Shown piece after piece: positions 45,501 through 53,700 of a stretch of 60,000 nucleotides of DNA. The translations under genes and the position numbers were made by a program. Below the pieces are notes generated by a model that saw nothing but the letters and a program-made list of their open reading frames with translations, did not search any database and was not told the DNA's origin. The stretch covers positions 450,266-510,265 of the forward strand of contig NMRA01000046.1 of assembly GCA_002633005.1 (NCBI GenBank), written 5' to 3'. Numbering within the stretch: the stretch's first letter is position 1; each line of letters opens with the position of its first letter. The DNA comes from Phoronis australis. Lineage: Eukaryota > Phoronida > Phoronidae.

Positions 45501-46157
45501 GCTTTAGCTGCAGTCATTATCCATAAGAAACAGAAAGGTAACATGCTGAGTGAGACCTATAATGTGATATGTTTGGAATTTTGTTGTAATAATGAACTAA
45601 AATCGTGAATGTGAATATGGATTACAGAGTTACTCTAAAAGAAAAAAAATCTGCCTGGGAAGTTTTCTTCTTGCCCTGGAAGTAAATTGATCCACATGAA
45701 GTCTGTAAAATTATGGTAATTATTCACTCGTTGAAAAATAACACTTTTGACTGTAGGTCAACATTTCTTGACCACTAAAAACTTTTGTAATGCATTGTTT
45801 GAACTCCAGTTTGGTTACATTTTGTTTTTGCCAATGGAATGTTGTCGTAAGTTTGCAAACTAGTTAAAGAATTTTTCATTACTTCATTTATCTATCACTA
45901 CTATACGACTCTTCTCACTCTTAAAGTTTGTAAAAATCTCAATGCAAAGTATACAAAGTTTATGGCACATGGTTTTGAGAGCCAGTTTGAGGCCAGTCAC
46001 TTAGTGGAGAAGACTGCGATCCCGTTGCCTATTTATTAATAAGTATGTTTTACTGTTTCCAGTGAACAAAGTGCATGATGTGTCTCGTGAACTGTCCATG
46101 CTGAATATGACTCGACTGCAGGAGAAGAGTGAAGTATCAAAGCTGGCATTTGTCTGA
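16934..46157 (+). CDS. PKHD1L1: Fibrocystin-L (PKHD1L1)-like transmembrane protein, C-terminal half, 30 exons
   Basis: Exons: 16934-17131, 17341-17947, 18405-18597, 19299-19480, 20221-20383, 21029-21182, 21661-21780, 22534-22733, 23314-23428, 23781-23908, 24393-24638, 24838-25083, 25299-25469, 25930-26100, 26321-26505, 32672-32897, 34630-34846, 35011-35165, 37539-37701, 38345-38505, 38952-39032, 39401-39743, 40394-40584, 40813-41079, 41395-41608, 42204-42363, 43118-43208, 44998-45125, 45408-45537, 46063-46157. Phases agree at every junction I checked. About 1,900 codons cover PbH1 beta-helix repeats, the second G8 domain, one transmembrane helix and a 40-residue tail. The family is a large cell-surface protein; the mouse protein is a stereocilia coat component. 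Vertebrate proteins are about 4,200 residues, so the IPT/TIG N-terminal half lies outside the window. The first exon starts at an acceptor, so no start codon is visible. Two introns are GC-AG. The closely related PKHD1 lacks comparable similarity over the last exons, which favours the L form. Confidence 0.9.
19299..21780 (+). CDS. PKHD1L1: Fibrocystin-L exons 4-7
   Basis: Exons 19299-19480, 20221-20383, 21029-21182 and 21661-21780. Recognisable pieces are MRDSVVIGWTENSLDK, KFINFDQPR, VSWKWEHEGW followed by DLDGTLTG, FKKKRLTHAMGWMAVM, and HYENADHITNI. These follow the vertebrate order closely (for example RLTHMSGWMA and DHITNISY in the human protein). All boundaries are GT-AG. The introns between them hold no recognisable gene. 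Confidence 0.88.
22089..22224. repeat. Intronic 34-bp tandem repeat, four copies
   Basis: The unit TCTCATGATATTCCTTTACG plus TGATAGGATTCTAG recurs at 22089, 22123, 22157 and 22191 with almost no divergence. It lies in the intron between 21780 and 22534 and does not reach a splice site. Confidence 0.95.
22534..23908 (+). CDS. PKHD1L1: Fibrocystin-L exons 8-10
   Basis: Exons 22534-22733 (YVMLSHNFTQKPDSFTV, then TGDWYFDEGTYEFTYM), 23314-23428 (AYRCKYKNCGEVV) and 23781-23908 (WSNPNSWTNVEPGWGG). The last carries the lead-in to the second G8 domain (PVEGDDVMIPG), where a tryptophan-rich W-S-x-x-x-S-W pattern is typical. Confidence 0.88.
24393..25083 (+). CDS. PKHD1L1: Fibrocystin-L second G8 domain exons
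   Basis: Two exons (24393-24638 and 24838-25083) encode the G8 beta-domain, named for its conserved glycines. It shows WIIADVDLPKMNKLYIYGTL, IIIQGGRLVVG, KIVLHGHH, then GVLGGLDLHGSPVNMPWTQL and DAVDWKQGDEIVLTPTGYD. G8 domains occur in fibrocystins, CEMIP and TMEM2, where they are extracellular; in the latter two, hyaluronan binding or turnover has been linked to the protein. I do not infer an enzymatic role here. Confidence 0.92.
25299..26505 (+). CDS. PKHD1L1: Fibrocystin-L exons 13-15, second PbH1 block
   Basis: Exons 25299-25469 (AAEVGLLTRNIVIEG, the repeat of the motif in the first visible exon), 25930-26100 (VSNVEFRHTGQEGF, SYVKSCSFHDGFSTAIG) and 26321-26505 (GVFGTNNLEVVDNVIHHTV, GNLVTLTLFPGTY). 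They are beta-helix rungs. The next intron runs to 32671 and is enlarged by the 5.8-kb palindrome-rich transposon. Confidence 0.9.
28130..28455 (+). repeat. 162-bp tandem duplication with acidic coding potential
   Basis: Two copies start CTTGGCGAAATTAAC (28137 and 28299) and end at a GGCTACAGTCT segment. Each holds a GATGATGAC-rich core that would read as a run of aspartate and glutamate if translated. Stop codons interrupt it, so I do not call a gene. Confidence 0.8.
29267..29863. other. Assembly gap (597 N)
   Basis: All bases are N. The gap lies inside the palindrome-rich transposon, and repeated sequence on the right edge suggests assembly failed in a repeat. Confidence 0.99.
29864..31900. 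repeat. Higher-order tandem repeat (~540 bp units) with GCGGAACGGTTCCGC palindromes
   Basis: Units restart at GCAAGTTC-CACTG near 29864, 30558 and 31098. The boxes GCGGAACGGTTCCGC, often doubled around GCATGC, occur near 30700, 30890, 31240, 31425 and 31570. Between boxes lies a conserved filler with ACTGTCACATTGATCAA and CAAGTGGCATTGATAATGGA. One unit is shortened (329 bp between boxes near 31236 and 31565). No coding function is apparent. Confidence 0.85.
31995..32205. repeat. ~210-bp near-perfect palindrome of TTCCGC/GCGGAA units
   Basis: The left half repeats AATATTCCGCAAAATCTGC; the right half repeats its complement, GCAGATTTTGCGGAATATT, at intervals of about 28 bp. The centre lies near 32092. 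A transcript or single strand from here would fold into a long hairpin. It sits next to the right terminal inverted repeat of the transposon. Confidence 0.9.
32563..32645 (+). repeat. Decayed duplicate of the start of exon 32672-32897
   Basis: TTCAAAAGCTGCTGATGTT, then diverged sequence, then GGTTACTGGACAAATGG repeats the acceptor side of the next exon (ACTTCAAAAGCTGCTGATGTT ... GGTTATTGGACAAATGG) about 105 bp upstream. It lacks the intact acceptor and reading frame, so it reads as a pseudo-exon from an unequal tandem duplication. Confidence 0.8.
32672..34846 (+). CDS. PKHD1L1: Fibrocystin-L exons 16-17
   Basis: Exon 32672-32897 encodes VILRKNAVAG, GYWTNGEKCSDDES and HGVHMFKYNGHPGCSKI. It ends GATTATG followed by GCAAGT, a second GC donor. 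Exon 34630-34846 starts in phase with GIYFQTKVNMEVADCILAE and has TLVVGSTDSYDCSMDQI. The join gives FDYGIYFQT, as in the vertebrate homologue (WDYGIYFQT), which confirms the non-GT donor. The intron contains TIR transposon copy B. Confidence 0.88.
33143..34518. mobile_element. TA-flanked TIR DNA transposon, copy B
   Basis: The left end CCGTACTCGTACGC and the right end (complement of CCGTACTCGTCCGGG) are inverted. TA flanks are at 33141-33142 and 34519-34520. GGGCGCTTAAA, GGGTGGGCGGTAAGCCGAG and related motifs are repeated inside the ends, as in copies A and C. The 1,376-bp interior has no transposase. Confidence 0.8.
35011..35165 (+). CDS. PKHD1L1: Fibrocystin-L exon 18
   Basis: The exon encodes a basic stretch (KSKRSRSGGK) followed by VMWPTFLSTPNLAPFKPW. 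It is flanked by TTGCAG and GTGAGA. It corresponds to the segment with GGRSGICWPTF in the human protein. Confidence 0.85.
35604..37115. repeat. Interspersed repeat with ~450-bp internal tandem units (TGGCGCCTCCTAGTGGC motif)
   Basis: The motifs CACCTAGTGGCCATTTTTAC and CTCCTAGTGGCAATTTT recur. Longer units start with TTTTTTTACGTTTACCTC, then TTTTCATAAAATTTGGCAT and ATCTATTAATGAGGTGACG; they lie near 35790, 36245 and 36690. The edges carry a CGCCCACATG/GGGCGCA type end. An isolated copy of the right end lies near 38843-38895, and a diverged relative at 43260-43560. No ORF is conserved between units. Confidence 0.8.
37539..40584 (+). CDS. PKHD1L1: Fibrocystin-L exons 19-23
   Basis: Exons 37539-37701, 38345-38505, 38952-39032, 39401-39743 and 40394-40584. 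Landmarks are KVFIHYPMLK joining WVNPADCVDMDCDAQKKA, then VIPQAEYEWDGNP-like, GDYRIPKTML, VIESLDADTEIRRVSPISLV, YVDLINGPMDHGCCFGYTCQ and FTGTTPQNLRVHLLNVDD. Exon 19 ends inside a minisatellite that repeats its splice donor. Exon 23 is preceded by a decayed copy of its own start. Confidence 0.9.
37660..38245 (+). repeat. 42-bp minisatellite spanning the exon 19 splice donor, 14 GTAAGT donors
   Basis: The unit comprises the last exon codons (GTGTTCATACACTACC, CATGTTGAA) followed by GTAAGTCAACAACACA. The true donor is at 37702. GTAAGT then recurs at 37744, 37786, 37828 and so on at 42-bp steps, with one shorter unit, up to about 38240. I count 14 GTAAGT hexamers. Each unit has an in-frame TAA at the donor, so use of a later donor would stop translation. 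Confidence 0.95.
40277..40352 (+). repeat. Decayed duplicate of the start of exon 40394-40584
   Basis: GACAGGTAATCCAATCCACA, then CTGGATGTCTACCATAATGG and AGTGTTAATTGCTCCAAATA repeats the acceptor and first 75 bp of the next exon (GACAGGTATTCCAACCCACA and so on), offset by 117 bp. The GACAG acceptor survives, but the frame meets TAA as the second codon, so splicing here would end the protein. Confidence 0.85.
40813..43208 (+). CDS. PKHD1L1: Fibrocystin-L exons 24-27
   Basis: Exons 40813-41079, 41395-41608, 42204-42363 and 43118-43208. Landmarks are LLKISPDRIRVMEVVRETRL, KVKVEIGDPPLP, GLGEDPMTAQQLNSAM and LFTLQPQLYMMDAF joining DNKVPQLGMPSSPWELTAAI. Exon 26 ends within the 36-bp donor minisatellite at 42355. 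The membrane-proximal ectodomain ends in these exons. Confidence 0.88.
41741..42087. repeat. Intronic ~49-bp minisatellite, seven copies
   Basis: Units begin GTGACATGGGCTCTGGTGTC and end GTTGTCATACATACAAGTG, with about 10-20 % divergence between copies. The array lies in the intron between 41608 and 42204 and does not include a splice site. Confidence 0.93.
42355..42603 (+). repeat. 36-bp in-frame minisatellite spanning the exon 26 splice donor, 7 copies
   Basis: The unit GATGCTTTT then GTAAGTAATGCTGGC and ACATCTCCAACT repeats seven times (42355, 42391, 42427, 42463, 42499, 42535, 42571). The first unit contains the last three codons of exon 26 and its true donor at 42364. The array is free of stops in the coding frame. 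Each later donor would therefore add 12 residues (VSNAGTSPTDAF type) while keeping the phase. Confidence 0.95.
43260..43980. repeat. Diverged copy of the 35.6-kb interspersed repeat
   Basis: GGCATATGTTGCCGTCACTTCTG, TGTGGCACCTCCTG and CCCTGTTGGCCATTTTAG parallel motifs in the 35604-37115 repeat, with much greater divergence. The following intron sequence to 44997 shows nothing else that I recognise. Confidence 0.55.
44998..46157 (+). CDS. PKHD1L1: Fibrocystin-L last exons: transmembrane helix and cytoplasmic tail
   Basis: Exon 44998-45125 encodes GWANFTDLAITGSSGSTFVL, as in the juxtamembrane part of the vertebrate protein. Exon 45408-45537 encodes a hydrophobic helix (WTLIAVVVPCIVAVILAVAL, then AAVIIH) followed by KKQK. 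Exon 46063-46157 gives a short tail ending SEVSKLAFV and stop TGA at 46155. A type I topology with a tail of about 35-40 residues follows. Confidence 0.9.
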
Positions 46158-46358
46158 GATGTTGGAATGGTCGTTTGCAGGATTGTGAAATATCCTAAAG
46201 CTATACTTAATTCCCATTAATTACTGATTTAATGTGAAATCATGAAATGTGGTGGTTAATCCTAACTAACTGGACTTATAAAACTAGTGTCTTTCATATG
46301 GAGCATCTGTTTCAACACTCAGTTTGAATCAGCAGATGTTCTTTAATATGTCAATAGA

Positions 46359-46364
46359 AATAAA
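46359..46364 (+). promoter_or_regulatory. Polyadenylation signal of the fibrocystin-L gene
   Basis: AATAAA lies about 200 bp after the stop codon, followed by non-coding sequence. No other canonical hexamer lies between the stop and this site. Confidence 0.6.
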
Positions 46365-47792
46365 GTGCCATTATAGACAATATGGTAAAATCTCACCAAT
46401 TTAGGACACAACATAGTAGACACAAGAAATTTTTCCAAGAAACACATTTAGCACCAAATTCAGATTTTGTACCACAACTGTCAAACAAAATTTTGAAAAT
46501 TTGTAGGCATTCACAAGGATAGAAGCCCTAAAAAATGAAAAAAGTGCATTTTTGGCAATCGTTTTTGTCTGAATTTGATGAGATTTTACCGTAGTAAGGA
46601 AAATATAGAGACCAAGATTTAGGGGCCTAGTTTTGAGTTTGGTTGTTTTAATAAACAAACTTATCAAAGATTGTGCTATTGTGCGAGCTCATAAGATGTC
46701 CTATTGTCCGCGCCAGTAACTTTATATCTGAGTGATTTTCCTTCAACATTACATTTGATGAGAGAAAATGCCTTCTGCAAAACATTTTTTAGAAAATGAC
46801 ATAGCTTTTTATTGTTGGCTGGTATGATTAGAAGAATTGAATGTTTTGTGTATGGTTATTTCTTATAATAATGATTCAATGTTTATTAAGGTTGCGTAAA
46901 ATGACGGCTAAAATTGTATAGTTTAATATTACTCCCAATTTTCTATATCATCTTTATACAGAAATATGAAAATTTTAAACACAAATCCTGCAATCACGGT
47001 TTTGGAGATTTGTTCATAAATCATAACTGAAAGTTTTGTTTGAGTCCAATAATTAATTTGCGAGTTATGATGTTCCAATATTTCCCAAATTGACATTTTG
47101 TACAATTACTCAATCATCTTGATAAATATTTATTACTAACAGGGTTTTATAATAAACGATATCTTAAATTGTTTGTACCTTTCATACATCACTAATTATG
47201 AAATAAAAAACATCATTTTGCAGTTGTGTTGTTGTATTACACAACGGAACACTGTAAATTCCACATCATACAACTGTGCCTTAGGCATAATTTGGCTTTG
47301 ACGAGGTAGAATTGAAATTATTAACGTGCACTAAGATCACAAAAACATGCCACATCAGAGGTTACGTTATTTCATCTTGCCACACAGCAATCACAGTTGA
47401 TGCTGAACACCTAATTCACCATACTCTAACTGTTCACTGGTGTCAACTGCAGTCATCAGTGGAGCTTGAAAACATTTGGCACATTCCAAACCCAAACTAG
47501 CTGCAACAGCTGGTATGAGCCATAGTTCTGAGTGGCACTGGAGATCAACTGTAATCGAATGAGTTTCTAGTTGTCGACACTAATTCTGTCCTTGTCCTGT
47601 CTTTGTATTTCTGAAAAAGTGAGCATTGACCTTTAGTCATTTCAATGAGAGGCTTGTGAATCAAGATTCAACTGTGCTCTGGTACAAGGCTACTAAAAGT
47701 GAAATATTTAGTCGCAAAAATAAGTGTAAGCTATAGGTGTGCTCATGGTATGATAAGTCATTTTTAAACTTTCAATTTGTCTTGAGTTACTC
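46365..47792. other. Intergenic or 3'-UTR sequence between convergent genes
   Basis: AT-rich sequence between the plus-strand fibrocystin-L end and the minus-strand DAPP1 end. I find no coding exon with certainty; a last small DAPP1 exon could hide here. Confidence 0.5.
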
Positions 47793-50700
47793 TCACAAAC
47801 TTAAGAAACGACTGACCAGTTTCCACTGCAAAATTTCTATCCACTCTTGGCCTTCTTTTTCTGTAGATGCATATAAATAAAACGTCCTCCACGGAAACAC
47901 AATTCTAAAATTTAAAGATTAAAATGGTAGTTAATAACAGTGAAAAACAGGTATAGTTTCTTCCTTATATGGAGAATGATATCTGGGCTATGCAAGAAGT
48001 GACGCAAGCACACAAACATATTGAATGACTTTCCATGACATGGCAACTTATTGAGCCTAGAAACTGGTGTTTTAGGCCTGCTGGTCAAAAGGAAGGTGAC
48101 AAATGCTACAATAATTTAAAAACATATTTACATTTAATATCTACAAAGAAACGTTTGGGTTGGAACCATCATCAATGCCAATCAGAATCATAGGTGGCAC
48201 TGTTGTATATCTGATTGATTGTTGGGATTGCCTGAATTTGTTGGCTTGACAACACGGCATCTTGATAAATGCACAGATACACGTAAAACACATGACAACA
48301 GTGCCATCTAATATAATGTCAATGACTACAGCCATACAGTGATTTGAACGGTCCTCGTCCTAATCGTTCTTTTCCACCGTACCTCAGTAGTTGACTGGAT
48401 AGACTTCTAATAGTGTTCTGAACCCTTGTGTGAAGGATCAATGCAGTGAGATTTGCTGGCTTATTTATAAATTCTTATCAACTAACTTGCCATCAGATTG
48501 CCTATTTTGTACATCCTCTGAACTTGCCACAATTGACAACTAGGCTGTTATGAATAACAATAAAGCTGGACAGGACAGGGAGTAAGCCTAGTGTCCGACT
48601 ACTTAAAGACAGTGCATTTTTCACATTCATTAACAATGTGGACAAGGGTTAATTAAACCTTCGCTTGGTTCAGAAAGGGGACAAAATGCACCGTTGTGCA
48701 GTTGGATAAACAAATGATTCGCATGGAAATGTACATCAGATTCTCAAAACGCCTGAATGACAACAGAAATTGCGTTTTGTCTTTGTTAACCCACCCTGTA
48801 TTGCACACCAGAATTGGAAATTGAGTCGAACAAAAGGCTCATGTTGTCAAAATGCAAAACAATAATGCTGAATGATGATCCCATTTTCATCAACATGGTA
48901 ATAATAAACCAGAAAGTTGTGTTCATGCATTGTTCAGACATTTGCAGAGCCATTTGAATGGAAACATAACATTGGCAGTATTTGATCGACTTCAAGTTGC
49001 CACGTCACTGAACCGCCCAAGACATGTGATTGGTCTGTAAGCTGGAAGTCGTCACCAAGAACCAATCCGACGTCTCACCTGGTTGATCTGGCGAAGTCAG
49101 TCAAGTGCAATAATTTTTACCTGAATGCATGTTGCTTATCCAGTGATCTGTCCTCTGCCACTTCAGTACAATCTTTGAGATTCAGTGTACGAATTGGACT
49201 TTTATCTTGATTTGTTTTGAAGTATTTCAACTCATTTTTTTTCAACACAAACCACCTGACCTTCCAATTTTTTACAACTGATCCCTGCTTTGTTAAAAAC
49301 CCTTCTTTAGATGCCACCTATAAAGATAAAACTTAATGTATTATCTAATGAATCATTACAAATTAATCAAAGCAATAACATTTTATAAACAACAACAGTA
49401 ACATTATAAACAACAACAATTATAACAATTACAAGACATTTCCAGATGCTTCAGTTTAAAAAAATTAAAGTAGAGAAATTGAAACCCTTTGATACTGATG
49501 GTACCCTTGTACTTTCACAGATGTCTGAATGAAAAAAATGTTCCATCTCAACATACAGTGCCAGTTTTACTTACACTGAAATCCGGTAATTCTTGACTTT
49601 TATCAGTTGAGAGGTATTGTGCCTGAACTTTGACCTCGTCATATATATCAGGCTCTTGTACATTTACTGAATAAGGATACTTCAGCACAGTCAGAACTCC
49701 TGCAGAATCGAGCAACATGTGTCCAGAGTAAAAACATAAGCACAGGTTGTTAGCTTGTCAAGTGCTTAATACATTATGTGACAGTATAAAATATTTATAC
49801 CAGATGTCAATATTATCAACGAGAGTTTTCAGTGGGTGAATCCTTCATAATTAAGTGATAACAAAATTAATGTACATGCATTTACAATTTTGTGAAAGAG
49901 AAAGGCACCACCAAAATAGTACAACAGCATAGGGTACGTTTTGTGTCTTATGATGAAGACTAAATACTGTTAATTTTGCTTTAAGGCTACGTAGGACTAC
50001 AAAAATGTTCAAATTTAGCTCATTTCAGAACATCTGAAATAGCTGATCAGATTCTGTATCATATAACTTTCAGATAACATGTCTTTTGCAATGTTCTCCA
50101 GATCGCTGATATGAAATTGTTTTTAAAATGTTCCACTTTTGCATGAGGGGCTATCAGAAATAGTACTACTTTGGTTTTCATGAAAAAATGGAAGTTTGCG
50201 TAAAACAAAATAACTGTAAGGGCTTTTAGAGAACATTTACATCAAATGAAATTTGATTAATGTGTTATTGATACTATTGTTTTGCTAATGTACCTATCTT
50301 TTTTGCTAAAGTTTAATAAAACAACAAGGTCATGTCACCCAATTAATAGCAGATTGGTATCAAATCAAAAATCAAATTCTTGCTTTCTACTTTCACAAAA
50401 TAACTACATGTACCAAGTTAAAATCTAATTATCAACTATCAAGATCTTTTATAAATACGCAGACTTGTTGATAAGGTCCTACATATACATGTCGTGAACA
50501 CATCCACTAAAACAAGAAACTGTAGGAACACGGCATTTATCCACCTTCACTCTTATCAGGCTTCTATTGTGAGTCAGCATGCGTGAATAATTGGCTGATA
50601 AGCCACCTCTGGAACTACTTTGGGCTGAATGGATGACCAGGCCATAAAATGATAATTAGCCAAGACCAGTTACTATAATGCAACAAAGAACAAGTAATAA

Positions 50701-53700
50701 TGTCTTGCATCACCTAGCCTTGGTGGAAAGCTGTATACTGTATTGGCTCAAACAAACGCTTAGAAAAATTCATTTCACGGGGAGGGGACGCTTATTGTAG
50801 TGAGCCTACGGCAGTTGAAACCCGGTTTCCCAAACGGGTAAAATCGGAAGCTAGGATTCATCAAATTTACGCTCTGTGACGTATTTGTAGCCTATGACAG
50901 CCTTTCTACAAAATTGTGGTGCATTGCTATCAACTTCCGTTGTTAAATTACGATAATTTTTCAAAAAATNNNNNNNNNNNNNNNNNNNNNNNNNNNNNNN
51001 NNNNNNNNNNNNNNNNNNNNNNNNNNNNNNNNNNNNNNNNNNNNNNNNNNNNNNNNNNNNNNNNNNNNNNNNNNNNNNNNNNNNNNNNNNNNNNNNNNNN
51101 NNNNNNNNNNNNNNNNNNNNNNNNNNNNNNNNNNNNNNNNNNNNNNNNNNNNNNNNNNNNNNNNNNNNNNNNNNNNNNNNNNNNNNNNNNNNNNNNNNNN
51201 NNNNNNNNNNNNNNNNNNNNNNNNNNNNNNNNNNNNNNNNNNNNNNNNNNNNNNNNNNNNNNNNNNNNNNNNNNNNNNNNNNNNNNNNNNNNNNNNNNNN
51301 NNNNNNNNNNNNNNNNNNNNNNNNNNNNNNNNNNNNNNNNNNNNNNNNNNNNNNNNNNNNNNNNNNNNNNNNNNNNNNNNNNNNNNNNNNNNNNNNNNNN
51401 NNNNNNNNNNNNNNNNNNNNNNNNNNNNNNNNNNNNNNNNNNNNNNNNNNNNNNNNNNNNNNNNNNNNNNNNNNNNNNNNNNNNNNNNNNNNNNNNNNNN
51501 NNNNNNNNNNNNNNNNNNNNNNNNNNNNNNNNNNNNNNNNNNNNNNNNNNNNNNNNNNNNNNNNNNNNNNNNNNNNNNNNNNNNNNNNNNNNNNNNNNNN
51601 NNNNNNNNNNNNNNNNNNNNNNNNNNNNNNNNNNNNNNNNNNNNNACATTGTGGCAGTGCATATTTGGCGTTAGTGAGGAGAGCCAGGGAGCGGCAGTAT
51701 TGAGGTATTTTTCATGGTGTTTTCGTATTTGGTATTTCCGAATTTGCATTTTGTCTGTATCTGTGAGGTTTGCTATGCATTTTGTTTTTTATTTTTAGAA
51801 ATGAAACAGAGAAGAACTGTGAAAATGTCAATGAGAAATGTTTCACGTCTCTCAATAAAGCTCTTTAAAAAGATGTAACTCCTCTTGACTTGCCAAGCAC
51901 TCACACCTCCATAGTTTACTTCAGAGGTAATAAACACAAGATGGCTTCTGCATTCAGTTTGACCAGATGCTGAAAATAATACACTGTTGCTTATATAGTT
52001 TATCAGCATGCCAATGCATGAATAAGAGACACTCACCTGACACTGCTCCTATAAGTGGATGCTTTTCAAAATGTGCTTGCAAGTCCTTCAGGTTGTTGAA
52101 CACGGCCATCCCAAATTTGAATGTACCATCTATATATTGCACTGGGAAATGTTTAACTGAATCAACACATCTGAAATCAGAGTTAAAAATATAATTCAAA
52201 GAGATACAAATATCAACCAAAAGTAAGAAGGAAATATTAAATCCCAAAAGTCAATCCATAGTAACTGCTGAGTTTTTGTTATAACTAAAACCTTGCATGT
52301 ACTTGGAAGTACAGGGAAAGACAAAACAAAAGTTAACATTGAACAAACAGTAAAGGGAGGTAAGTAACACATTGTTACCTTGGCCTCATTTTACAAATGC
52401 CAGGCTTATTTGATTCTAGGAATCGTATCCCAAAATATCACATCCATAGATACTGATGATGAATGTCTATCATTCTTTGATCGAGTACATTATGGTTCAT
52501 GCGTACAACTTTTGACTCAAGTTTGTATCTGCAGATGATGACTCGAACTTTGGAGTCATCGAGTGCACACTAGGGTTAAGCAGCCATCACAAGTATAACG
52601 TAATGTATACGTACTTGACCAACAATTAGACTGTTACGTTGACCTCGCACAAAAATAGAACGGAGAATGCCAGAAATAATTTTGATTTCGATATCATGTA
52701 CAAAGATTAAACTTCGGGCTTGCACCCAACTCATTTTGAAACATACTTAAGAAAAACAAACAAAAAGCAGGCATAATTTTAGGAAACAAACAACACAAGC
52801 ATTTTAGCAAAGTTCTAATTTTTTGAAAGCTAGTTTTTATGAACAAATTGGCTTGGCATCTTAGCATTACAGCCTTCTGTCATTCAGTAACTTTTTCAGA
52901 CGTGAGGGGTGCTGAACGTGCGATAACATCTGGCTCTTTTGTTAACTACCTAGCACAGTCTTTTGTCCCGTATGATAACAAGCAGGCCAATTATCTCCCA
53001 GGCTTCAAAGGAAACCTATGGTGGTTGCATGCTATTACCGAACGCGTATTCAGAACACAGTCAAACCCTGTGCATTGGTAATCCATTTGGACAGAATAGA
53101 TTGTCTTAAATTCTGTTTTAGTTGGACGATTTTGGTGATTCAAAAATGGAACATGATCAGCATTTGACGAGAAATTCAGAAATGCTATTGGTTTAAGCTC
53201 AAATATGTGGGGGGGGTAAACTTCCCAACTTTTTGTTGGGCTATTGAATCGAACAAGTTGGGAGCAACAGGATGTCGCCATCATGGCAAAATCAATTCTT
53301 TTATGATTTAAATTGTTTTCGAAAGTAAGTTGTGCCGGTTTTGATTTTCCCAGCATGTGCACAACATGTCTGACTGACCCACTAAATGCCACACATACAA
53401 GTCTGGGGTCACATGTCAACTAATGAAACAGTTGTCTGGCAGTCATGAAGCATTGCTTAGTATTTTTTTGTGAAATTAGTAGACCAGCAGGTTTTATGAT
53501 AAGGAACTGATAAACTAAGTAAATACATGATAGCATTTTTTCACTCCTGATGATTGAAAAGAGTCTCAGAGTAAAATCAAAACGACAGTGTTTCTTGGAT
53601 TTGCAATAACATGAAATAAAATTAAGTCTTCCTTGAACTGTAAACATGGAAATTTGGTTCTTAAAACATAATTGTGGCATAACTGACAGCTGTAATAAAT

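Noticed and set aside
50916-51749. Long ORFs crossing the second gap
   Set aside because: Same reason: the open frames are made of N.
52991-53419. 142-codon minus-strand ORF in a DAPP1 intron
   Set aside because: No domain, no repeat partner and no splice context; adjoining DAPP1 exons already join in phase.
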